In this document: positions 26,299 through 35,551 of the stretch, in pieces
Layout: each line of letters begins with the position of its first letter
How positions within the stretch are numbered: position 1 is the first letter of the stretch
DNA from: Desulfovibrio fairfieldensis
GTDB lineage: Bacteria > Desulfobacterota > Desulfovibrionia > Desulfovibrionales > Desulfovibrionaceae
DNA: 64,000 nt
Reading direction: 5' to 3'
Assembly (NCBI RefSeq): GCF_001553605.1
Contig: NZ_CP014229.1
Location: forward strand, 3,252,501-3,316,500
The notes under the pieces: generated by a model
Told to the model about the DNA's origin: nothing
Databases searched by the model: none
What the model saw: only the letters and a program-made list of their open reading frames with translations
Made by a program: the position numbers and the translations under genes

Positions 26299-28469
26299 TA
26301 AAGGAGGGCGCCGTCCCAGTTAAACAACCCCTGCCGCCGCGCCTCCGGCAGACCGGCGGGCGGATTCTCCTGAATATGGACGAAAAAGCCGTAACCCGCG
26401 GCCGTCAGCTCCTGGCGCTTGGCCGTGAGGTCCAGGGGCCAGCCGGGATAGATCCAGACATTGCCGCCGTACTGGCGAGCCCAGAAAACCTCGCCCTTGG
26501 GACTCATGAACGGCTCGTTGGCCTTGACGCCCAGCAGGCCGAAACGGCTGAGGCCCACGGGCCAGAATCCGCTGAGCACCGCGCCCAGGGGCAGGGGGCT
26601 CTGTTCCGGCAGGGCCAGCAGGTCCTCGCGGGCCAGTTCCGGGCTGACGAAAGCCCCGGTGAAACCCATGCCTGCCAGCATGCCCAGAGCGGGCGCGTTG
26701 GCCGCATTGCAGAAGGGCCCGGCCAGCAGATCGGCGTCCTTGGGCAGCGCATCCGGGAAAAAGCCGCGCTGCCAGGGCGCGTTGCAGACGAAATGCCGCG
26801 CGCCGTCGCGCCAGAGGCGGGCGATCATGCGGCGCAGGCCGTCTTCCTCTTCAGGCCAGATGACGGGCGGCAGCCACCAGGCCACGCGCGGGGCCACGGT
26901 GCGCGAAATTTCCGCGCTGCGCGGCGAAAGCCAGAGAGCCAGCAGCTGATTGCGCCCGCCGCGCGTTTCACGGCCCTGGGGCAGGCTGGCGCGCAGCAGC
27001 ATGTCCGCCCTGGCCCTGGGCTTCACGGCCCTGGGCAGGCGGGGGGCACTGTCCACGGCCTTGCTGGGGCAGCCGGGCAGGGCGTCCAGCCGCGCCTGCC
27101 AGGACGTGAGCAAGCGCATGAGTTCAGGCTCGCGCCGGTCGATAAGAAAGACCGGCGTGCCAGCCTTGGGCGTCTTGTGCTTGGGCAGGCGCAGGATCAG
27201 GCTTCCGGCCTTGGGAATGCGCCGGGTCACGGGCAGGGTGGCGTGCCAGCGCTCGTCCTCAACGCCTATGCGCAGATAATCCTGCGGCAGCAGTTCGAAA
27301 TGCGGCTTGAGCACGAGGCGGCCGTCGGGCTCCACCCGGATTTTGCCCGCCAGCAGGCCCGAACTGGTCTGGCCGTCGGGCGTGGTGGGCACGTTGTTCT
27401 TCTGGGGCAGAAAGCGCGCCCGGCTGCCGGGGCGGCCCAGGGCCATTTCCAGAATTTCCTCGGCGGTCTTGCGGGCCTTGGAGTCGCCGGGGTTGTCCCG
27501 CAGCATGCGGTAGGCCGTGACCACATGGTAGACGTAGTGCGGGCCTTTTTTGCGGCCTTCAATTTTCCAGGATACCAGGTGCGGGATGTCCAGCAGGGTC
27601 TTGGCCAGCACGTCCAGGGAAAGATCCAGGCAGGAAAAAAAGCGCCCGCTGTGTTCCTTGCCGCGCGCCGGGGGGCGTATCTGGCGGGAGGGCCTGTTCT
27701 CGCGCTCGAAAGGGCGGACGTCGCGGGAGGACCGGCCGTCGCGCGCCTTTTTCCCGTCGCGGCGGGCGGCTTCGCGCTCCTCGTTTTCCGCATTGCGGAA
27801 AAGGGCCTGGGCCGCCGCGCCGCCCTGGCGGTAGATGCGGCGGCAGGGTTGCACACAGCGGCCTCGCAGGCCGCTTTTGCCGCCCATGTAGCTGGACCAG
27901 TAGCAACGCCCGGACACACAGTAGCACAGGGCCCCGTGGATGAAGCATTCCAGGTCGAGGCCCTCGGGGCAGGCTTCGCCCATGCGCCGGATTTCGTCGA
28001 TGGACAGCTCGCGCGGCAAGATGACGCGGTTCGCGCCCAGGGCTTTGGCCTGAGTCAGCGCTTCGGGATGGGTCAGATTGGCCAGGGTGGATAGAAACAG
28101 GCCGCCCTCGAACCCGGCCTGCCGGGCCAGATCCAGCATGGCCAGATCCTGGATGATCAGGCCGTCCGGACGCACCTGACGGGCCAGGCGCGCGGCCAGA
28201 CGGTAGGCGGCGGCGTTTTCGCCGGGCTTGACCAGGGTGTTCATGGCCACGTAGACACGCGCGTTTTCGGCGTGGGCCAGATCCGTGAGCCGCGACAATT
28301 CGGTAAGGCCGAAGTTTTCCGCCTGCATGCGGGCGGAAAAATGTTTCAGGCCCAGATAGACGGCGTCGGCTCCGGCGGCCAGGGCGGCCAGAAAGGAGGG
28401 CGTGTCCCCGGCCGGGGCGAGAATTTCGGGCTTACGCGGCGTGGCGGGCTGTATGTCCTGTGTGCTCAT
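26298..28469 (-). CDS. Peptidase U32 family protein (RlhA/TrhP/YhbU type)
   Basis: A 723-residue U32 protein. The N-terminal TIM-barrel region begins with PEILAPAGDTPSFLAALAAGADAVYLG, and the family signature is ECFIHGALCYCVSGRC, followed by cysteines in GRCVQPCRR. Family members RlhA and TrhP act in RNA hydroxylation and bind an iron-sulfur cluster or prephenate, so peptidase activity should not be assumed. A basic, low-complexity insertion (about 235-290, rich in Arg) and a long C-terminal part are present. Its start overlaps the stop of the epimerase gene by 4 bases, so it is the second gene of that operon. Confidence 0.88.
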   Translation of the reverse strand: MSTQDIQPATPRKPEILAPAGDTPSFLAALAAGADAVYLGLKHFSARMQAENFGLTELSRLTDLAHAENARVYVAMNTLVKPGENAAAYRLAARLARQVRPDGLIIQDLAMLDLARQAGFEGGLFLSTLANLTHPEALTQAKALGANRVILPRELSIDEIRRMGEACPEGLDLECFIHGALCYCVSGRCYWSSYMGGKSGLRGRCVQPCRRIYRQGGAAAQALFRNAENEEREAARRDGKKARDGRSSRDVRPFERENRPSRQIRPPARGKEHSGRFFSCLDLSLDVLAKTLLDIPHLVSWKIEGRKKGPHYVYHVVTAYRMLRDNPGDSKARKTAEEILEMALGRPGSRARFLPQKNNVPTTPDGQTSSGLLAGKIRVEPDGRLVLKPHFELLPQDYLRIGVEDERWHATLPVTRRIPKAGSLILRLPKHKTPKAGTPVFLIDRREPELMRLLTSWQARLDALPGCPSKAVDSAPRLPRAVKPRARADMLLRASLPQGRETRGGRNQLLALWLSPRSAEISRTVAPRVAWWLPPVIWPEEEDGLRRMIARLWRDGARHFVCNAPWQRGFFPDALPKDADLLAGPFCNAANAPALGMLAGMGFTGAFVSPELAREDLLALPEQSPLPLGAVLSGFWPVGLSRFGLLGVKANEPFMSPKGEVFWARQYGGNVWIYPGWPLDLTAKRQELTAAGYGFFVHIQENPPAGLPEARRQGLFNWDGALL

Positions 28470-29485
28470 ATCTTGTAATACTCTTTGTACCAGTCCACAA
28501 AGCGGGCGATGCCCTCGCGCAGTGGGGTCACGGGGGCAAAGCCGGTGGCGGCGGTCAGGGCGTCGATGTCGGCCCAGGTGGCTTCCACGTCGCCGGGCTG
28601 CATGGGCAGCAGCTCCTTGCGGGCGGTCCTGCCCAGGGCCTCTTCCAGTACGGCGATGAACTCGTTGAGTTCCACAGTCTGGTTATTGCCGATATTATAG
28701 ATGCGCCAGGGCGCGGAACTGGAGGCCGGGTCGGGCGCGGCGGCGTCGAAGGCCGGGTCGGGCGCGGGAATCAGGGGCAGCAGGCGGACCACGCCTTCCA
28801 CGATGTCGTCGATATAGGTGAAGTCGCGGCGCATGCGGCCCTCGTTGAAGACCTTGATGGCTTCGCCCCGCACAATGGCCGTGGTAAAGAGATGCAGGGC
28901 CATGTCCGGGCGGCCCCAGGGGCCGTAGACCGTGAAAAAGCGCAGGCCCGTGCAGGGCAGGCGGTAGAGGTGGCTGTAGGCATGGGCCATGAGTTCGTTG
29001 CTCTTCTTGGTGGCCGCGTACAGGCTCACCGGATGGTCCACGTTATGGTGCACGGAATAGGGGCGGGCGGCGTTGAGGCCGTAGACCGAGGAGGAGGAGG
29101 CGAAGAGCAGATGTTCCACCCCGTTGTGGCGGCAGCCTTCCAGCAGATTGCCGAAGCCCGCCAGATTGGAATTGACGTAGGAAGCGGGATTTTGCAGGCT
29201 GTAGCGCACACCGGCCTGGGCCGCCAGATTGACCACGTGGCTGAAACGCTCGCGCCGGAAAAGTTCGGCCATGCCCCCGCCGTCGGCCAGGTCCAGAAGC
29301 TCGAAGCGAAAGCGGGCGGGGGCCTCGGGCAGGGCTTGCAGGCCGGCCAGCCGGTCCTTTTTCAACCGCACGTCATAGTAGTCGTTGCAATTGTCGATGC
29401 CTACCACAGTGTGCCCGTCAGCCAGCAGCCGCCGGGCCAGATGATAGCCGATGAAGCCGGCAGCGCCGGTTACCAGAACATGCAT
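28466..29485 (-). CDS. NAD-dependent sugar-nucleotide epimerase (UDP-glucuronate 4-epimerase-like)
   Basis: A 339-residue extended short-chain dehydrogenase/reductase. The NAD-binding loop VLVTGAAGFIGYHLARRLL is at the N-terminus. NCNDYYDVRLKKDRL is typical of UDP-glucuronate 4-epimerases (LpsL/CapI type). The catalytic Ser and YxxxK are in FASSSSVYGLN and SLYAATKKSNELMAH. GLRFFTVYGPWGRPDMAL is also characteristic. It would convert UDP-glucuronate to UDP-galacturonate for surface polysaccharide. The ATG at 29485 follows GGGGGCGAC; the frame continues further upstream without a start signal. Confidence 0.9.
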   Translation of the reverse strand: MHVLVTGAAGFIGYHLARRLLADGHTVVGIDNCNDYYDVRLKKDRLAGLQALPEAPARFRFELLDLADGGGMAELFRRERFSHVVNLAAQAGVRYSLQNPASYVNSNLAGFGNLLEGCRHNGVEHLLFASSSSVYGLNAARPYSVHHNVDHPVSLYAATKKSNELMAHAYSHLYRLPCTGLRFFTVYGPWGRPDMALHLFTTAIVRGEAIKVFNEGRMRRDFTYIDDIVEGVVRLLPLIPAPDPAFDAAAPDPASSSAPWRIYNIGNNQTVELNEFIAVLEEALGRTARKELLPMQPGDVEATWADIDALTAATGFAPVTPLREGIARFVDWYKEYYKI

Positions 29486-29598
29486 GTCGCCCCCTTTGCC
29501 TGTACGCCGTAGGGTAAGCCAGATGGCCGCCGGGGGCAAGGGCGGGGACTTGCCGGATGCGGACCGGACACGTATGCTTTGCCGCATTGAGGTATGTC

Positions 29599-30477
29599 AT
29601 GAAGACGTCTCCCGACCATTCCTCCCGAGATTTCAGAGGGTCTTCCCAACCGGATGCCGGTGCGGAAAAGACCGCCGACGCCCAGGCCGCACCCGGCGGG
29701 ACGACGCGCGGCCGCGTCCGGCCCTGGTATGCCGGAGAGCATAAAGATACGCTGTTTTATCTGCTGATCGCCGTGCTTTTCGTGGAGATGATCGTGGGCG
29801 GCGTGTCTTTTTTCTACGGTCTGGTGCATGCCGCGCCCGAGGCGCCCGGCGGGCCGCCGGTGGCCCGCTTTCCCTGGCTGATCTGGGCGCTGGCCGCTGT
29901 GCTCGCGCCGGTGGCCCTTTTGCTGGTGGTGCACCTCACGGGCCGCTGGCTTTCCCATACGCTGGAAGGGGAGCAGGACGGCGCGGACAGTGCCGCGGTG
30001 CCTGAACGCCTGCAGCGTTTTTACGCCATGGTGCGCAACGCGCCCACGGTTGTGCTGTTGTTGGGCATTCTTCTGCTGGGCGCGGGGCTCTTCTTTGTGG
30101 ACGGGGCTTTTTCCGCCCTGGTCCGGCTGGGCGGCGCGCTGACGGCCTATATTCCCTGGATCGTGGGCAGCGCTACGGCTCTGCTGGCCGTCTGTTTCCT
30201 GGGGCACCGCTGGTTCGTCTACCGCCAGCGCCGCATGGAGCAGGAATACGCTTTCCGCCGGGAAGTGCTGGAGCGCACCGGCATTGTGCTGGTGGACAAA
30301 GGCTGCGTTCCCCTGCCGCGGAGCGAGGAACAGCGCGTCATGCTGGTGGAGGCGGAACATGTGAAAGCTCTGCCGCCGGTGCTGGATATGGGCGGCGCGG
30401 AACCGGGTGCGGAATCGGATGGCGTCTCGGAACCGCCGGTTCCGGGCGACGCGCGGGACGGGCCGGACCAGAAGTAG
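29599..30477 (+). CDS. Hypothetical membrane protein with four or five membrane segments
   Basis: A 292-residue protein with no family I recognise. Hydrophobic segments are seen at LFYLLIAVLFVEMIVGGVSF, WLIWALAAVLAPVALLLVVH, TVVLLLGILLLGAGLFFV and IPWIVGSATALLAVCFL. The N-terminal about 50 residues and the C-terminal about 90 residues are charged and probably cytoplasmic; the C-terminal part contains REVLERTGIVLVDKGCVPL. The ATG at 29599 follows GAGGTATGTC. It is transcribed divergently from the epimerase gene and is the first of two genes read rightward. Confidence 0.7.
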   Translation: MKTSPDHSSRDFRGSSQPDAGAEKTADAQAAPGGTTRGRVRPWYAGEHKDTLFYLLIAVLFVEMIVGGVSFFYGLVHAAPEAPGGPPVARFPWLIWALAAVLAPVALLLVVHLTGRWLSHTLEGEQDGADSAAVPERLQRFYAMVRNAPTVVLLLGILLLGAGLFFVDGAFSALVRLGGALTAYIPWIVGSATALLAVCFLGHRWFVYRQRRMEQEYAFRREVLERTGIVLVDKGCVPLPRSEEQRVMLVEAEHVKALPPVLDMGGAEPGAESDGVSEPPVPGDARDGPDQK

Positions 30478-30532
30478 CCCGGGACGTGCGCCGGGCTTTT
30501 TTTGAGAAAAACACAGCGGACCGGAGGGAAGG

Positions 30533-31699
30533 ATGCAACAGTGCACCTTGTATATGACGCTGGCCTCCAGAGATGATTTTTTTCCTCTTCTGGCCAGGCT
30601 GCTTTCCGGCTGGTCCCTTGAAAATCGCGGTGACACGCTTATTGCCGCAAGGCGGAAGCTGCTGTCCCGGCGACATATAGCCTTTCATCTGAAGTCGCGT
30701 GATGCGGACGGCGGGTCTTTTACAGAAATGATGCAGGGCATGCATGACTTCTTCGCCGCCATTCCCACGGACAAGGAAAGTCTGAAACAATCCCTGCTGG
30801 CTCAGATCAAGGTTTTCACGCTCTGTGTAGGCGTAGTGGCGGACAAGGATATGGACGACGCCACCTTCGGGGCCGTCATGACTGTCGCGGGCGAAGGGCA
30901 CGGGCTGATTTTTCTGCCCCCGGCCGATCTGTATACCGCTGATGGCGCGACAGTCTTCAACGCCGACGGGGAATCGGATTTCGACTCCTGGACCGTCACC
31001 GCGCCCGCGGCCCTGCTTGTTCCGCCCAAGGCCACGGCATCGGGCGAAGCGCGCAAGGAGCGCAGCAACAAGTGCCTGGCTGCGGAGGGCGTGCCCGTCT
31101 GCGCCGCCCTGCCGCCCATTGTGGGCGATGCGGCCTATCTGCCGCGTTCCGTGGAGGAGGTGGCGCAGCGCACGCTGGGCATCCTCCTCACTTCGGTGTT
31201 TGCGGAGCTTGTTTCCAGTCGGGGCGTGGAGGCCGCGCGCGCGAGTATTGCGGATTTGCTTGAGCAGTACAGCGCCCGGGATTTTCTCAGCCCCGGGGAG
31301 CGGGCTTTCATCAGCGGCCCGGCCCCGGAGGGGAAGAGTCTCGCCGACTTCACCTGGCGCTATGAATGCGCCTGGGTCGGCCTGTGGGCCCTCGGTCTCG
31401 TGGATACGCTGGCCTATCCGAGGGCTGTCTGTGATGTCGGGGGCATGGCCGCCATGGTGCGTGGTTGCGGCGATTATCCGGGTTTTTTGCGGTCCTGCCG
31501 CCTGCGCGCGCCGTCGCGGATTCTGGACGAGGCGGACCGCATCTACCGCTATGACTGGGCCTGCGCGGACGCGCGGGTCAACGGCCGGGACGCTCCGGCC
31601 GGGCTTGATCCCGGCGTGGTCGTGGAACGGCACAGAATGTTCAACTGGCTCATCCGCTACATGGACGCCGCCTGGGATGACGTGCGTACGGACACGTAG
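30533..31699 (+). CDS. DUF4272 domain protein
   Basis: A 388-residue protein with a C-terminal DUF4272 domain. Typical strings are FTWRYECAWVGLWALGLVD, CDVGGMAAMV, ILDEADRIYRYDWAC and VVVERHRMFNWLIRY with the ending WDDVRTDT. The N-terminal half (1-180) is predicted alpha/beta and has no signal peptide or membrane segment. The family has no established function; some members are linked to toxin-immunity or housekeeping contexts. The start follows GGAGGGAAGG. Confidence 0.8.
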   Translation: MQQCTLYMTLASRDDFFPLLARLLSGWSLENRGDTLIAARRKLLSRRHIAFHLKSRDADGGSFTEMMQGMHDFFAAIPTDKESLKQSLLAQIKVFTLCVGVVADKDMDDATFGAVMTVAGEGHGLIFLPPADLYTADGATVFNADGESDFDSWTVTAPAALLVPPKATASGEARKERSNKCLAAEGVPVCAALPPIVGDAAYLPRSVEEVAQRTLGILLTSVFAELVSSRGVEAARASIADLLEQYSARDFLSPGERAFISGPAPEGKSLADFTWRYECAWVGLWALGLVDTLAYPRAVCDVGGMAAMVRGCGDYPGFLRSCRLRAPSRILDEADRIYRYDWACADARVNGRDAPAGLDPGVVVERHRMFNWLIRYMDAAWDDVRTDT

Positions 31700-31722
31700 C
31701 GTGGCGTCCCCTTTTTCCGGGA

Positions 31723-32373
31723 TCAGGCGTTCTTCGCCAGGGCCAGTTCCGCCAGCGCGTTGACGCAGGCGGCGGCCACGGCCGAACCTCCCTTGCGGCC
31801 CAGCAAAGTGAAATGCGGCCAGGGGCTTTGCCGCAACAGTTCCTTGGACTGGGCCGCGTTCACAAATCCCACAGGCATGCCCACAACCAGGGCGGGCGCG
31901 GGCGCGCCTTGGTTCAGCGCCTCCAACAGGGCCAGCAGGGCCGTGGGCGCATTGCCGATGACCATGATCTGCCCGGCCAGCCTGTCCGCGATCATCTCGA
32001 TTCCCGCGCGGGAACGCGTGACGCCCCGGCGGCGGGAGATCTCTTCCAGTCCCGGCAGTCCCATGAGCGGCGTCACCGTGACGCCCAGAGGGGTCAGGCG
32101 GCGCAGAGGCAGCCCGGCGGCGGCCATGCGCGTGTCCGTATAGACCGTGCAGCCCCGGCGCAAAGCCGCCACGCCCGCCGCAAGGCCGTCCCGGCTCAAG
32201 CGCAAATCCGCAACGATCTCCGTATCGCCCAAGGTGTGCACGCAACGCCGGGCCACCTCCCAGAGCCCGCCGCTGAAGGGACGCGGTTCGGGAATTTCCG
32301 CGTCGATAATGGCAAAGGAGCGGGCTTCAATTTCCTGCGGCGTGCAGGCCGGGTCCAGTTCTACGGTAGGCAT
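31723..32373 (-). CDS. cbiC: Precorrin-8X / cobalt-precorrin-8 methylmutase
   Basis: A 216-residue CobH/CbiC enzyme that moves a methyl group from C11 to C12 in the corrin ring, giving (hydrogeno- or cobyrinic) acid. The family is recognised by IEARSFAIIDAEIP, YTDTRMAAAGL, TRSRAGIEMIAD, IMVIGNAPTALLALLE and VVGMPVGFVNAAQSKELL; the catalytic His lies in ARRCVHTLGD. A sulfate reducer would use the anaerobic (cobalt-early) route, so the cbi name is preferred. It follows cbiA, which catalyses the next step, after 9 bases. Confidence 0.93.
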   Translation of the reverse strand: MPTVELDPACTPQEIEARSFAIIDAEIPEPRPFSGGLWEVARRCVHTLGDTEIVADLRLSRDGLAAGVAALRRGCTVYTDTRMAAAGLPLRRLTPLGVTVTPLMGLPGLEEISRRRGVTRSRAGIEMIADRLAGQIMVIGNAPTALLALLEALNQGAPAPALVVGMPVGFVNAAQSKELLRQSPWPHFTLLGRKGGSAVAAACVNALAELALAKNA

Positions 32374-32382
32374 ATGTTCCTC

Positions 32383-33981
32383 TCAGGGCTTACCGGCTAG
32401 AATGCCGGACGCGGGCAGGGCGGCGAGCCAGGCCCGCCAGAAGTTCCGCGCGCCTTCCGGGTAGAGATGCAGCCAGGAACCGGCCACACAACCCCGGCGG
32501 CAGCCTTCCGGTCCCAGGGGCGCGCCCTTGCTGTCGCTCAGCTGCCAGAGGGGCGCGCAGCCGGGCGGCAGTTCCGTTTGAGTCAGGCGGCCATAGTGAA
32601 ACTCATGGCCGCGCACCCGTATGATGCCGGCCGGGATATCGACATTGGCGGGCCAGCCGGGCAGGGTCTGGGCCGCACGGTAACCCAGCGCCGCCAGCCG
32701 GTCGCCCATGCGGCAATCCAGCGGCAGCAGGCCGCTCATGGCGTGGCCTTGTCCCTCCAGACGCAGTTCGCGCATCAGGTAGATGTAGCCCCCGCATTCG
32801 CCGTAGATGGGCAGGCCTTGGGCCGCCATGTCTCGCAGGGCCGCGCGCATGGCGGTATTGGCGGCCAGCTGGGCGGCATGCAGCTCGGGGTAGCCGCCGG
32901 GAAAATAGAGTCCGCAACAGCCTGGCGGCGGCGCGGCATCACTGAGCGGCGAGAAAAAAGCCAGGTCCGCGCCCAGTTCCTGCAGCAGGGCGGGCAGATC
33001 CGCATAGCAGAAGCTGAAGGCCGCGTCTCGTGCCACGCCCAGCAGAGGCCGGACTTGTCGTGCGGCAGGGCCCGCGTTTTTCCCGGCGCGGACGCGGGGC
33101 GGAAAAAAGCGGGCTGCTGCGGCCGTTGTGCTCCCAGCGGCGGAAACGGTCGATGGCGTTGTTTGGAGGGCGGTTTGGGGCCTGTTGCCCAAGGGCGCGC
33201 CCAGGCTACACAATAGCTCGTCCAGATCGCAATGCGTTTCCAGCCAGGCGGCCAGCGCGCCCCGGTCCAGGCCGGACAGGGATTCGCGCGCCTCCACCAG
33301 GCCCAGATGGCGGGATTCCAGCCTCGGCGCGCCGTCGCGCGGTAAAAGGCCCAGCAGGGGCACATCCGTATCCGCAACCAATGGGGCCAGGGCCTGGCGT
33401 AGAATTTCCCTGTGCTTTTCGCTGCCCGCGTGGGTGCAGATCATTCCGGCAAAGGCGGGTTGTCCCGTGCCTGCGCTCCAGGCCGGGCGATGGCGCAGAA
33501 AGCCTTCCGCCAGGGCGGCCACGGACTGGCCCAGGCCGTGGGCATTGAGCACCAGCAGCACGGGCAGGCCCAGCAGGGCCGCCAACTGGGCCGTGCAGCC
33601 GGAGCCTCCAGCGCCGCCGTCGTAGAGGCCCATGGCCCCCTCCACCAGCAGAATATCCGGGGCCCGGCCGTCCATTCCGGGGGCCCGCATGCGGGCAAAG
33701 ATCCGGGCCAGCCCCTGGGGGATGCGGCGCAACGGCTCTCCCGCGCGGTTCGGCCGGGACGCGCGGCACATCCAGACGTCCAGGTTGGCGGCGGGCGCGC
33801 CGGTCAACGCGGCGTGAAAGGCGGTGTCGATGAAGTCCGGGCCGGTCTTGGCGGCATGGACCCGCAGGCCCCTGGCCTGCAGGGCGCAGAGCAGGGCCAG
33901 GGTGGTGACGGTTTTACCGGCGTTGCTGCCGGTTCCGCCCACGATGAGGCCGGGAACGCGGTTCGGGGCGGAGCGGATCAT
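32383..33981 (-). CDS. cbiA: Cobyrinate a,c-diamide synthase
   Basis: A 532-residue amidotransferase that makes cobyrinate a,c-diamide using ATP and glutamine. The N-terminal dethiobiotin-synthetase-like ATPase opens with GLIVGGTGSNAGKTVTTLAL (P-loop) and has LLVEGAMGLYDG. The C-terminal class I glutaminase has the catalytic Cys in YGECGGYIYLMREL and His in RGHEFHYG. An Ala/Pro-rich linker (about residues 265-305) joins the domains. It forms a two-gene cobalamin operon with cbiC. Confidence 0.93.
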   Translation of the reverse strand: MIRSAPNRVPGLIVGGTGSNAGKTVTTLALLCALQARGLRVHAAKTGPDFIDTAFHAALTGAPAANLDVWMCRASRPNRAGEPLRRIPQGLARIFARMRAPGMDGRAPDILLVEGAMGLYDGGAGGSGCTAQLAALLGLPVLLVLNAHGLGQSVAALAEGFLRHRPAWSAGTGQPAFAGMICTHAGSEKHREILRQALAPLVADTDVPLLGLLPRDGAPRLESRHLGLVEARESLSGLDRGALAAWLETHCDLDELLCSLGAPLGNRPQTALQTTPSTVSAAGSTTAAAARFFPPRVRAGKNAGPAARQVRPLLGVARDAAFSFCYADLPALLQELGADLAFFSPLSDAAPPPGCCGLYFPGGYPELHAAQLAANTAMRAALRDMAAQGLPIYGECGGYIYLMRELRLEGQGHAMSGLLPLDCRMGDRLAALGYRAAQTLPGWPANVDIPAGIIRVRGHEFHYGRLTQTELPPGCAPLWQLSDSKGAPLGPEGCRRGCVAGSWLHLYPEGARNFWRAWLAALPASGILAGKP

Positions 33982-34013
33982 GCAAGAGCCTTGACTGCGG
34001 GGCGGACCCGTCT

Positions 34014-34205
34014 AGAACAGATTGCCTTTGAGAATCGACATTCTCGAAGTTGACGCTGCCTTCAGCCTGTTGTTGTCGTCATCCGTAGCGCCGCTGTCCT
34101 TGCGGCAGCCGTTGGCCGAAGGCCTTGCCTTAGCCGTTGGCGACAAAGGAACCGTACGGAGAAGGACAGCAACGCTCGCTTTGCTCGCGAACGGCTAAAG
34201 GCGCC
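34014..34205 (-). repeat. Family B-like structured repeat (divergent, minus orientation)
   Basis: Holds TTGAGAAT / ATTCTC, then GCGCCGCTGTCCTTGCGGC. These correspond in order to the reverse complement of family B copy 2. The central stem sequences differ. The boundaries are approximate. It lies between cbiA and the mltG operon. Confidence 0.45.
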
Positions 34206-34231
34206 TTGGCTTCCGGCGCGGGCGTCTACTT

Positions 34232-34468
34232 TCACCGCCGCCGGAGGGCCTCGGCGATAATCGCCGCATCCTCCTCGGGCCGCGCCTTGACGCCCAGTTC
34301 ATTGTTGCCGCCGGAGCAGATGAAGCCGTCGGGCCCCAGTTCCAGCACGCCGCAGGAGAGTACCTGGCCGTAGGGCAACTGTTCGCGCATGTCGCCGTGG
34401 TCCACCCGGCGCGGAAAGATAAAGGGCACGGCCTGGCCGGAAAAGTCTTCCACAATAAGATAGTTCAT
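34232..34468 (-). CDS. Small hypothetical protein downstream of mltG
   Basis: A 78-residue acidic protein (MNYLIVEDFSGQAVPFIFP and onward) with no recognised domain. The upstream CAGGAGGCC gives a good ribosome-binding site. It follows mltG by 30 bases on the same strand and is likely the last gene of the ruvX-mltG operon. It has two cysteines (LSCGVLE, FICSGG) and no signal peptide. Confidence 0.65.
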   Translation of the reverse strand: MNYLIVEDFSGQAVPFIFPRRVDHGDMREQLPYGQVLSCGVLELGPDGFICSGGNNELGVKARPEEDAAIIAEALRRR

Positions 34469-34498
34469 ACGGCCTCCTGGCGTTGCGTTACGCCCACC

Positions 34499-35551
34499 TT
34501 AACGCCCGCCGCGCCGGTTTTGCAAATACTGGCGCACGGCGCGATTGTGTTCCGTGAGTGTGGTGGAAAAGACGTGCTCGCCGCCGTCAGTCTTGGCCAC
34601 AAAGTACAGAAAATCGTGGGCTTCCGGATTGACGGCCGAGGCCAGGGCCGCCGTGCCGAAGGAGCAGATGGGCCCCGGCGGCAGGCCGGGCCGCTGATAG
34701 GTATTGTAAGGGTTGTTCGGATCGTCCAGGTCTTTGCGGCGCAGATTGCCGTCAAAGGCCGGTCCCATGCCGTAGATCACCGTGGGATCGGCCTGGAGCA
34801 GCATCTGCCGGGCCAGGCGGTTCCGGTACACCCCGGCCACACGGGGCCGCTCCGCGTCGATGGCGGTTTCCTTTTCCACCACGGAGGCCAGAATCACCCA
34901 TTTTTTGAGATCGTCGGGCTTGGGCCTGGCCTTGCCGGGCCAGACGGCGGCGGTTTTGCGCCAGAAATTGTCCACCATGCGGCCCGCCACGGCGCGGGCC
35001 TGGGCCTTGAACTGCGCGTCGTCCGGCTCGTCGGTTTTTTTGAGCAGATAGGTGTCGGGCATCAGAAAACCCTCGGCCGTGGCAAAGGGAATGCCGTAAT
35101 GGCGCAGAAAATCCGGGTCCGTGACCACGTCCCGGAAATCCGCGAAGCGGACCAGCCCGGCCTCTTCCAGCAGGCGGCCGGTCTGCCACCATGTCAGACC
35201 TTCGGGCACCGTGATACGGAAAAGCACGGGCTTGCCGTTGACCAGGGCGTCCAAGACCTGCTCGGGCGTCCAGCCGCTGTTCAGGGCGAAGCGCCCGGCC
35301 TGGAGACGGTTTTCCCATTGTTTGTAGCGGGCCAGCAGGCTGAACTTGCGGGCATCGGTAACCAGGCCCTTTTCGGCCAGAGCGGCGGAAACCTGCCCCA
35401 GGCGCGCGCCGGGCGTCACGTCGAAAAAGATTTCGCGGCCCGGCGTTTCGGGCGCGCTGTTCAGAAAGACCTGGGCTTCGTACCACAGCCAGCCGCAGGC
35501 CGCCAGGGCGAGCACAAACAGCAGGCCCACTATGCGCAGCATGGTTTTCAT
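34499..35551 (-). CDS. mltG: Endolytic murein transglycosylase MltG
   Basis: A 350-residue YceG/MltG protein anchored by one N-terminal membrane segment (MLRIVGLLFVLALAACGWLW). It cuts nascent glycan strands and may set their length. A LysM-like part (TPGARLGQVSAALAEKGL) precedes the catalytic domain, with the conserved Glu in ILASVVEKETAID and the motifs VYRNRLARQMLLQADPTV, YNTYQRPGLPPGPI and DFLYFVAK. The ATG overlaps the ruvX stop by 4 bases. ruvX and mltG are adjacent in many bacteria. Confidence 0.94.
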   Translation of the reverse strand: MKTMLRIVGLLFVLALAACGWLWYEAQVFLNSAPETPGREIFFDVTPGARLGQVSAALAEKGLVTDARKFSLLARYKQWENRLQAGRFALNSGWTPEQVLDALVNGKPVLFRITVPEGLTWWQTGRLLEEAGLVRFADFRDVVTDPDFLRHYGIPFATAEGFLMPDTYLLKKTDEPDDAQFKAQARAVAGRMVDNFWRKTAAVWPGKARPKPDDLKKWVILASVVEKETAIDAERPRVAGVYRNRLARQMLLQADPTVIYGMGPAFDGNLRRKDLDDPNNPYNTYQRPGLPPGPICSFGTAALASAVNPEAHDFLYFVAKTDGGEHVFSTTLTEHNRAVRQYLQNRRGGR

